From: Cochliopodium minus
Lineage: Eukaryota > Discosea > Himatismenida > Cochliopodiidae
Direction of reading: 5' to 3'
Length of the DNA stretch: 64,000 bases
Assembly: GCA_024220525.1 (NCBI GenBank)
Contig: JAMYWO010000010.1
Coordinates: forward strand, 214,551-278,550
Part shown: piece by piece, positions 55,452-64,000 of the stretch
Layout: each line of letters begins with the position of its first letter
Position numbering within the stretch: the stretch's first letter is position 1
The notes under the pieces: model-generated
Seen by the model: only the letters and a program-made list of their open reading frames with translations
Told to the model about the DNA's origin: nothing
The model's database searches: none
Made by a program: the position numbers and the translations under genes

Positions 55452-57012
55452 TTTATATTTATTAACAACGAAACTTGGATGTTATGTTGGAGAGATATAA
55501 TAATCTTACTTTTCCTTTTATTCAATTTGAAACAATCCTCCAGACACATATTTTTAACACGATTAAAAAATTATTCATCTCTATATTAGAGATATAACTT
55601 CTAATATACAATTGATATTACATACAGAGTATGGTGATTCGCATAATTATGCAAATTATTTTCCTTATGAAAAATTCAAAAATCTTGAATCAAAAAAAAT
55701 ATATAAAAAAATGAACTTCAATAAAATACAATTATGCAAATTTTGCAATAAAATTGCAAGCAAACATTGTCGTATATGTAAAATAACAAATTATTGTTCT
55801 AAAGATTGTCAAGAAAAAGATTGGCCCGAGCATAAGAAAGCATGTCATTCAACCGCATTATACTACAAGCTAAAAGAAAATAATAATCAAAGACATGATG
55901 ATAGAATATTATCACCAAATAATAATACTAAACAAGAAATTAAAATTGAAGAGAGAATGGAATTTCTCATTAACCACAAAATCTTTATTGGGAAACAAAC
56001 AAGATAAAGTGATGAAAGATATTCCAGAAGAAGTACAAAAATTTTCTGATTTTATCATAGAATGGGGAAATAAAAATAAAAATACCTTTGTCATGCATAG
56101 AGATCATCATCAATTAAAGGGCAAGGATTGTTTGGTTCAAAGAGCACAATTGAGTGGTTTATGCTACATACATGCTCCAGTTGTTCTTCAATATTACTTG
56201 GTGGCCTTCAACAAACAAAAACCTCTTGAAGAAGTTGGAATGATAGATATCTCAAACATGATAATAGAGAAGTTTGATCCCCCTAGCTTAACAGAATACA
56301 TTTTTAATAATAAAGGAGGTTCTAGTTACGATGTTTTGGAGAGTATATTGGAGCAAGATACAAAAATAATACCAACTCATATATCACTTGTGACTTTGGA
56401 ATTATTGAAGAAATATGGCCCAATTTTGGTTTCATCATTCGCTGTTTACAAAGAATTTGAACAACCGGATATCTTCACTTATGAAGGTAAGATACACTCC
56501 ACCAAATTTGTCAAAATAGTCTTCGATGGGATCCCAAATTTGGGACAGATCAAAGATGATCTATCAAAAGCAGGAGAATTAATCCAATTTTCTAATGATA
56601 ATAATTCTGCATTAGCTGAATATAAAACTAGGAATGATGCTGTGAAATCAATTCAATTATTAGACAACAAATATCACATATCCTTGTATAATAATATAGA
56701 TGAAAAAGAAAAGGAGGGAATTCATTCGATGATTATAATTGGGATTAGGTATGATGAAATAAAGAAGAAAAATTTTTTTCTCCTTCAGAATTGGTGGAAG
56801 GGCAAGCAATTCATAGAAGTTGATTCTCAATATCTCGATGAATGTAAAAGTAAATTGTATTATGTGGAAACTAAACAATACAAAATTCCAAATCAATTTA
56901 AAATCAACATCAAAAATCATTATGCCGAAAATCAATGTGATAAACAAGAGGGAGAAAAATATGATGAAGGACCAATGAAGAATAATTTCTATCCCTTGGG
57001 AAATTAATCCAA
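55452..57012 (+). repeat. segmental duplication block, copy 2 part 2
   Basis: Homologous to 41140-42813. The 3' 1017 bp (55996-57012) appear identical, while the 5' 530 bp carry scattered substitutions. About 113 bp of copy 1 (between 41670 and 41796) are missing here. Confidence 0.88.
55711..57007 (+). pseudogene. MYND plus papain-like gene, damaged copy
   Basis: Same gene as 41399-42808. The MYND finger and the peptidase region are both present and almost identical in sequence. A deletion near 55981 removes the linker segment and puts the two halves in different frames (the first ends at 56007; the second is open from 55895 to 57007). It is probably non-functional unless the deletion is an assembly error. 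The identity of the 3' kilobase with copy 1 implies very recent duplication or gene conversion. Confidence 0.8.
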
Positions 57013-57169
57013 ATTAAATAGAAAACAGAAATTTAAAAAGAAAATTAAAAAGAAAATTAAAAAATGAATTTAAAAATATAAATTAAATTAAAAAAAAATA
57101 AAAATTTGGCTTTTAAGAGATTATTATTAATAGACTGCAAATAACATCTGAATTTTGAATTTAAGCTAT

Positions 57170-58114
57170 ATGATAAATTTTGCAAGGAATTTTAGATTTA
57201 AGAGATATCCCAATCAGCTTTACATAAAATCAAATGAAACAAAGAAAGAAGAAACAAATAAAAATTATATCCCCATAAAGAGCATTGATCTAGACAAAAA
57301 GATAAAAAACAAAAAAGAGGAGAAAAATGGGCCAAATGAGCTGGAGATCGATCCTTCCAATTTCCATTTCAAGGATCTCTGCAAAATAACAAAGGATATA
57401 ACGGAAAATTTGAGCAAGATAGATTTGGCTTTAAAAAAATTGAATGAAATGGATACCATAAAGAAGATGAAGAAGGAACAACAATACCAATTCAATTCTA
57501 TTTGGAATAGATATTATGATTTATTGGAAATGGTGCATTTATCATGCAATAAAGCTCTTATTATCTGCAGCAATGGAAATACTATCATGTCCCAGCTGGA
57601 ATATAAACAGCCCTTCATCGAATTGCAGACCCCAATGATAAAATTGATGACCGATATAAGAAAGTTCTTGAGGGAATTAAATTTTTACGAGCATGAACCG
57701 GTCCACAACATCGAGGATCTCAAAATGGGATTCAAGAATGTATTCATCTCTTTATCCGCAGTCTTTTTTGCAATTTCCTTTATATCTTACTTCTACGAGA
57801 ACTATTCCCTCTCATCTGTTCCCCAAAGCATATCACAGGTACTTTCTATGTTCCTTGGCTTCTTTCTTCCCACGGAGAAGGATTTAAAGGAACATAACGA
57901 AAATGTAGAAAAGACGAACAAAGATCTTCATGGTTTCATTCCTAAGGTAAAATATTTTGTGAGGGAACTTCAGATTAGTGTCATCAAGCTCCAGGAACTT
58001 AACAACAGTGTTGTGGAGGTCAAGTATACTTCCAACAAGGTGGTTTTTTTCGCTGAGTTTCGAGACAACGTGCGATTCTTGAGAAAAAAAGTCATGAAGT
58101 ACTTGGAGAACTAA
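57170..58114 (+). CDS. hypothetical coiled-coil protein with one hydrophobic segment
   Basis: Intronless, 314 residues from ATG 57170. The first 15 residues are basic with aromatic residues (INFARNFRFKRYPNQLY) and could be an organelle presequence. The middle is predicted helical and charged (KDITENLSKIDLALKKLNEM). One hydrophobic stretch is present (NVFISLSAVFFAISFISYFY), followed by amphipathic helices (NKDLHGFIPKVKYFVRELQ). No family was recognised. The layout (helix, membrane segment, helices) is compatible with a membrane-anchored structural or pore-like protein, but no function is claimed. It follows the damaged MYND copy by 162 bp on the same strand. Confidence 0.6.
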   Translation: MINFARNFRFKRYPNQLYIKSNETKKEETNKNYIPIKSIDLDKKIKNKKEEKNGPNELEIDPSNFHFKDLCKITKDITENLSKIDLALKKLNEMDTIKKMKKEQQYQFNSIWNRYYDLLEMVHLSCNKALIICSNGNTIMSQLEYKQPFIELQTPMIKLMTDIRKFLRELNFYEHEPVHNIEDLKMGFKNVFISLSAVFFAISFISYFYENYSLSSVPQSISQVLSMFLGFFLPTEKDLKEHNENVEKTNKDLHGFIPKVKYFVRELQISVIKLQELNNSVVEVKYTSNKVVFFAEFRDNVRFLRKKVMKYLEN

Positions 58115-58282
58115 AATTTTTCCCATCCAATGTTTTTTTAATAAAATTGTTTTGAAATCAAACTTTTTGAATTTTTATTTGAGTGGTGATGAAATTATTG
58201 ATAAATAAAATTGGAAATTTTTCTTATAAATATTTATTTTTGATTTTTAAGCCTATTATGCATCAAAAATGAATAAAAAAAA

Positions 58283-61200
58283 ATGGAGAATAATAACAAT
58301 GATTCAATAGACAGAAACAAATTAGATGGAATTTTGAAGAAATATTTTGGATATAGCACATTTAAAGATTCCCAACAGAAAATAATTGAAAATTGCATTG
58401 CAGGTGATGATAATTTTGTATGCATGTCAACGGGGAGCGGGAAGAGTTTATGCTTTCAAATCCCATCATTATACACCAACAAAAAAACGCTAATCATCTC
58501 TCCCCTCATCTCCCTTATCAACGATCAGATATTAAAGCTGAATACAATAGGGATAGGTGCAGTATCAATAAATTCAGAGACATCAAAAACAGAAGTGACA
58601 AATATATTAAAGAATCCCAAATGGAGGTTGCTTTATATAACACCAGAAAGATGCACAACCGAAAATTTCATGCCGTTATTAATGGAAATACACAAAAATA
58701 CACCATTCTGCCTCTTTGCGATAGATGAGGCCCATTGCATCTCTGAATGGGGAAACGATTTCAGGATCTCATATTCCAAATTATCGATTTTGAGAGAGAC
58801 GATACCAGAAGTGCCAATCATGGCTTTGACTGCAACAGCCACAGAATTGGTGAAGAAAGATATCATGGAGAAATTAAAATTGAGAGATCCCAAAATCACC
58901 TTTACCACATTCAACAGACCCAATCTGTACTACTGCGCAAAGAAAAAAAAAAATTTTCATAAGGTGTTGAAGCTGGTGGCTAAGACGACAGATCCCACTA
59001 TCATCTATTGCAAAACCATCGATGATGTTGACAAGGTGGCTAGTTTCTTGTTGGACAACGGACTAAAGGTGGTCAAATACTACGCCAACATGACTCCCCA
59101 GGAAAAAAAAAAGTCTCACGAGCAGTTCATGAAGGACGAAGTACAGGTATTGTGTGCATGTAAGCTTTTTGCTTTGTTTTTTTATAAAAGTAAACTATCT
59201 TCATTAATTTTTTGTTTCTAGCTGTTGCTTATGGAATGGGAATTGACAAACCTGACATCAGAAACATAATACATTATGGTTTGCCCAAGAGCATGGAGGT
59301 TTTTTTTTTTCAAAAAAAATATCTTTTATTCTTGGAACAACTCTATTAGAAAATACTTGCAAGATTTTGTTCTTTTTTTAATGCATTTTTTTTTTTAATT
59401 TAAAGTGTTACCAACAAGAGACCGGGAGAGCTGGAAGAGATGGTCAACAATCAAAGTGCACACTCTTGTGGGAAGATAGGGATCTCGTTCTCAACAACCT
59501 CTTCTCAAAGTCCAGTTCGGACGGCCAAAATAATGAGAGTGTACGAAAGTACGTCAACGAGAAGATCTGCAGAAGAAAATATATCCTTCACCACTTTCAA
59601 GAGGAGATTAAAGAGAAGCAACTAATTTGTTGTGACAACTGCGAGAACATTTTGCCTACCAGGGATCTCTCCAAGGAGTCTTACATGTTCATTTACACTG
59701 TCAAAAATTGTGGGCAAAAGTTTGGCACTGGAAAAATCATTGATATTTTGAGGGGCAGTGGGAACAGTACCATCATTAAAAATGAATTGAACAAATCCAC
59801 CTATTATGGGGAGGGAAGCAACAAGGAGGTCAACTTTTGGAAGGAACTCTCTTCTTTGCTTGTGGTTGAAGGATTCCTCGAGCATGAGTACATGACCAAC
59901 TCTTTCAAGAAGACCATTTCCATCATCAAAGTTACCAACAAAGGCTTGGACCTCTTAAAACGAAAGGTAAGAAGTCTTTTTTTTTAAATAAAAAAAGGAA
60001 AATTTCATTCTTTAAATCTTTTTTAGATTGAAGAAGTGAAACTCGTTTTTTCTATCCCCACAAACATGTCCTTCTTAGCACAGAAGCCCAACAAAACCAA
60101 AAAGCCCATATACGACCCCAATAAGAAACTCAATCTCAACGAGACCGAGCAGAAGCTATTTACTGAACTCTTCGAGCTTCGTAAGAACGTTTCTGTCAAA
60201 GAAAACATCCCTCCCTACCTCATTTGTAACGAGAATGCAATGCAGCAGATGGCTCTCATCAAGCCTATAGACAAACAAGCTTTCAAGACTATCAATGGGA
60301 TTAACGAGAAGCAATGTGAGAGTTACCATTCTGTGTTTTGTGAGTTCATTGCAGAGTATTGTGTTCAAAACGGCTTGAAGACTAATGTTTTTTCCAAGTT
60401 TAATGACACCAACGTCACTTCCAAACTGTCTGCTTCTAAACTTGAGACTTTTAGGTAAAAAAAAAATTTAAATTTAATATCAAATATTAAATATTAAAAC
60501 ATTTTAAATATCCATTTAAATTGAATAGTTTTTTTAAATCGATATTTATTTTTAAAGGTACTTTGTTGATGGATTAACTGTTGATCAGATCGCTGAAAAG
60601 AAAAAAATTCAAAAATCTACAGTGATTGGATACCTCTTCAACTGCTATGAGCTCGGGTGTCCCTTCCAGCAGCCATGGGAGGACTTTAAGACCATATTCA
60701 ACGTTTCGGAGAAGAACTTACAAGATCTCGCCTCTCTTCCCAATTTTTTCAACATGACCTTTACTCAAATCAAAGAGGTTCATCCTGAGATGGATTATAA
60801 TTCATACAAATACTTTTCCATTTCAAAGAAAATTAACAAGGGAACTATTAGTGAGAATCATAGCAATAATGATGAAAATAACAGTAATAATGAAAGCAAT
60901 ATTATTAATAATAATAACAATAACATAAGTATAACAAAAAGCATCAGTAACAACAATAGTAAAAATGAGAATGATGTTGGTGATGGGGACGTAAGTGCGA
61001 TCGATCTGAGCATTTATAAGAATACCAGCAAAAATTATGGATTCAACAAAAATAACAATTTTAATATTACCAATAACAATACAAATAACAATAATTTAAA
61101 TAAGAACAGCCCAAATAACAATAACAACACCAACCCGTTTGACGTTTATGAGAATAACACTGATATTGACGAGATCGATCTTTTGAACGAAGAAGATTTC

Positions 61201-62394
61201 GAAAGCAACAGCACTAACATTAAAATCAGCAGTACGAACAACAATAACAACACCAAAAATCTTAACATCAATAATAACCCTAAAAATAATACAAATAATA
61301 ATACTAATACTCATAATTCTAATACAAGTATCAATCTCAATTTCTCGAACAATAATAATCGTACCAACAATACTAACACATCTGCTCCGAAATCTCCTGT
61401 CAAGAACTCTGCCTTCCTCAATTCTGCCAAGAAAACAATCACCAATCCTTTTCCCTCCAAATTCTCTTCCCAAAACCTCCCTCCCAAAATTCCTTCTCCT
61501 CCTTCTCCCACCAAATTAACCTCTTTCCCCAATAACAACCTGAATAGTGATAACTCTACTCAGTCTGAGAATGAAAAGAAAAGAAAATTACCCACCTACT
61601 TCCCTTCTAATAACAAAAATGTTGGTAACAACTCTTTTAATAACAACAATAAAAGTAACACAAATAATACCTCAAATCATACCAAAACCAACCTCGTTTT
61701 AAACTCTACCAACAAGCGTGTCAACATTTCTGCCACCAATCCTTTTACTCACAACAAAATCATCCCCAATAACTCTCCTACAAGCAATTCCCCCAACAAT
61801 AACAATAATGTTAATAATCTTTCCCCAACTAGACCTGTAAATAACTTTTTCAACAAGACAAATGTGAACAATCAGTCAAATCCCTCACAACAAAGTCAAT
61901 GTACCCAAAACTCTAACAGCAATAACCTGACTTCCTCTTTGAAAGTTTCCAACAACACTAACAATAACCATAGTGGCATTACTCAAAGCCAAAGTACACA
62001 AAGTACTCAAAGTAGCCACATTACACCTACTCTCAAAGTTTCTAACAATAACAACGATAACAATAACGGTGGTAGCACTCAAAGTAGCCAAAGTTCTTTC
62101 AAAAAAAATTTACAAACTTCTCTCATTGGAATTAGTAATTGCAACCAAAACTCTCAGGGTGAACAGGATGACTACTCTTCTACTATTCATGAAGTCTCCA
62201 ACATGTTAACTGATTTGAGGGATGATTTAGTGACCCCTCACAATCCTAGCCAACCTGATCCTCATAGGATGCTTGAGTTGGAGAAGAAGAAGCACAAGTT
62301 CGAGATTGAGAAAATCAAAAAGGAGTATGAAGATAAGCTTCTGGAAAAAGATAAAATCATTGAATCCATCAAAAAGATTTTACATAATTATTAA
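58283..62394 (+). CDS. WRN-like RecQ DNA helicase
   Basis: Five exons (58283-59159, 59222-59298, 59406-59966, 60027-60454, 60558-62394) give 1259 residues. RecQ motifs in order: KDSQQKIIENCIAG (motif 0), MSTGSGKSLCFQIP (Walker A), FAIDEAHCISEWG (DEAH), ALTATAT, VAYGMGIDKPDIR, QQETGRAGRDGQ (motif VI). A zinc-binding part with CCDNC and an RQC winged helix (KFGTGKIIDILRG) follow. Then comes HRDC (LFELRKNVSVKENIPPYLIC), and the helix-turn-helix seen at the WRN C terminus (DGLTVDQIAEKKKIQKSTVI). The last 450 residues are Asn/Ser/Thr-rich, with prolines and a final coiled coil. It unwinds recombination and replication intermediates in the nucleus. No WRN exonuclease domain is present, as in plant and protist relatives. 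Confidence 0.92.
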
Positions 62395-62469
62395 AAAGAT
62401 GATAATTAACTAGTTCTTTGTTAATATATAAAATCAAAATTTCAAAAAGATAAATTTAAAAAAAAAAAA

Positions 62470-63487
62470 ATGAAGGAAGAAAAGAAATTTAACGATATTT
62501 TTGATAAAGTGAATGACTATGGAAAATATAGACCCAATTATCCTCCTGAAATATTAAATTCTATCGTGGAATATCATGGTGACAATCCCAGAGAGATGGC
62601 TTATGATATTGCTTGTGGGACAGGACAATTGACATTCGATTTGACCAGATTTTTTAAAAGAGTAGTAGGGCTTGAACCAAGTGAGTATATCCCAAATAAA
62701 AAAATTATACTTTAATAATTTAGATATGACATTAAACCACATACATTTATCCTTTCCAATAATTAATTAAAGGTGAATTGCAAAGATCCCAAATAGAAGA
62801 TATAAAAGAAAAAACAGATAAAAATTGCGAAGAAATTTCATTCTTGACAGGGACCGCCGAAAATTTGCCTTTTAAAGACGAATCTGCTGATTTAGTGACA
62901 GTGGCTCAAGCCATCCATTGGTTTGATATCGACGCTTTTTTTTTAGAAGCAAAAAGGGTTCTTAAAACCAATGGTACTTTAGCTGTTGGTAATTTTTTAT
63001 TTAAATTGAAAAATCATGAAATATATTAAACATCGTTCATAGTTGGATATGGTACTCCCTTTTTTGAGGGATTTGATACTGGTAATCAACTTTGGAGAGA
63101 CTGTTATTTTCAAGAGATCAGACAATATTTTCCTATGAACCAATGTGAAATTTTTTTTAATAAAAATTAATCCTTAAAAATAATTCTATTAAAAATTTTA
63201 AAGATACTGGAAAATCTATCAGAGATCATATAGATGAAGGATACAAAAACATTACCCTTCCTTTCAAAAACCAACAAAGTTTCACAAGCAAAACAGTGAA
63301 GGAGATGGATGTTGATGGATTTTTTAATTACTTGGACACTGCTTCGGCTGTTGCGGTGATGAAGAAAAAACAAAAAGGAGATGTGCTCACCAAACTACAC
63401 GGGAATCTTTCCAAAAGCTTGGAGATCACAAAGAAAAAGACCTTTAAAGTCATTTATCCTATTTTTGCTCTTTATGGAAAGAAATAA
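62470..63487 (+). CDS. class I SAM-dependent methyltransferase
   Basis: Four exons joined at 62680/62774, 62988/63047 and 63147/63202 give about 270 residues. FDKVNDYGKYRPNYPPEIL begins the protein, then motif I AYDIACGTGQLTFDL binds S-adenosylmethionine, VVGLEPS supplies the acidic residue after strand 2, and LTGTAENLPFKDESADLVTV with AQAIHWFD is motif II/III. This matches the Crg1/TMT1-like family of small-molecule (often trans-aconitate or lipid-like) methyltransferases. The end (VIYPIFALYGKK) is the usual last strand pair. The substrate cannot be told. The start follows a run of A 75 bp after the helicase stop. Confidence 0.85.
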
Positions 63488-63586
63488 ATGTTTCCTAAAA
63501 ATTAAATTTGTAAACTTTGAATATTTTTTATAATTTTTTAATATATAAATTCGTTTTCTTTTTTTTTTTTAAAATCATTTTCCCAA

Positions 63587-63905
63587 TTAATTGTCAGCAT
63601 CGGAATCAGTAACCATTTCATACTCTTCACCTTCGAACTCTTCTTCCTCCTCCCAAGTATACTCATTTTCATCTTCCATTTCTTCTTCATAAGAAACATC
63701 CTCCCTTGATTGAGACTGAGAATGAGAAACTTGTTTATTTTCAAAGGTCATTTCGAACTTGCGAGGTTTGTGTTTTTGAATCTTTTCCTGCCTGACAACA
63801 GGCTTCTTTTCATTCTTATTATTCTTATGTCTGTTGATTGGGTGGTTGTTGTTATTGTCGTCAGACTCTGATTCGTAACTTCTAGGATGTTTGTAAATAA
63901 CAGGC
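63587..63905 (-). CDS. acidic C-terminal exon of a gene running off the window
   Basis: One exon with an acceptor at 63906-63907 and TAA at 63589-63587. It encodes about 105 residues: an Asn/Lys-rich start (RPVIYKHPRSYESESDDN), a basic patch (KPVVRQEKIQKHKPRKFEM), then a very acidic end (YEEEMEDENEYTWEEEEEFE). The frame ends normally. The rest of the gene must lie beyond 64000 on the minus strand. The composition fits a nuclear RNA- or chromatin-associated protein; no family can be named. Confidence 0.6.
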
Positions 63906-64000
63906 CTGTAGAAAAATAAGAAAATGAAAAAAATGAAAAAATAAAAATCAATTTTTAAGTAGAACGAAATAAAATGATTTTTAATAAGGGAAAAAAAAAA

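Noticed and set aside
1-64000. tRNA, rRNA, CRISPR arrays, LINE/LTR or virus-like elements
   Set aside because: No cloverleaf, rRNA core, spaced repeat array, reverse transcriptase, integrase or capsid motif was recognised by reading the sequence; a covariance-model or profile search was not possible.

Overview
The window is nuclear DNA of an AT-rich, intron-dense unicellular eukaryote. Genes average about one per 1.5-2 kb on both strands. Most are split by short GT-AG introns that are nearly pure A/T (commonly starting gtaaaa or gtaatt). The standard code fits, with TAA, TGA and TAG all ending genes. A mitochondrion is implied by an acyl carrier protein with a presequence-like N terminus and by an RNB exoribonuclease. 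The translation GTPase at 20262-21725 looks like EFL rather than canonical EF-1alpha, which argues against lineages such as dictyostelids. I cannot name the organism.

Layout. 0.26-12 kb: an F-box/ubiquitin-like protein, a double-C2 protein, a small SAM-domain protein, a CBM9-like membrane protein with an unresolved 5' end, a CBM20-ubiquitin protease fusion and an F-box/propeller protein. The last is divergent from ORC2, with a perfect E2F-type palindrome between them. 12-26 kb: ORC2, a SPRY-like protein, two EXPERA/EBP-like membrane proteins flanking an RCC1-repeat protein, EFL, Elongin B, mitochondrial ACP and a C2-DIL protein. 26-43 kb: clathrin heavy chain, an RGS-TPR-STE20 kinase fusion, two tandem RCC1 proteins with scraps of further copies, then a duplicated segment carrying a MYND/papain-like gene. 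43-58 kb: a P-loop NTPase with an endonuclease-like C terminus (Crinkler/RHS-like), a cut MBOAT acyltransferase gene, an RNB nuclease, a TPR-like gene, a sugar porter, and a damaged second MYND/papain copy. 57-64 kb: an unknown coiled-coil/membrane protein, a WRN-like RecQ helicase with RQC, HRDC and an Asn-rich tail, an SAM methyltransferase, and the acidic C terminus of a gene running off the end.

Themes. Ubiquitin-pathway parts recur: two F-box proteins, a USP and Elongin B. A C-terminal LPK module is shared by three RCC1 proteins and the SPRY-like protein and could be an E3-adaptor box. Genome maintenance (ORC2, WRN-like) and membrane traffic or lipid genes (clathrin, C2 proteins, EXPERA, MBOAT) make up much of the rest.

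Assembly cautions. Single Ns at 5071, 6150 and 46955 and a 100-N run at 38794-38893 with duplicated flanks are joins, and genes next to them may be damaged artificially. No rRNA, tRNA, CRISPR array, intact transposon or retroelement was recognised.
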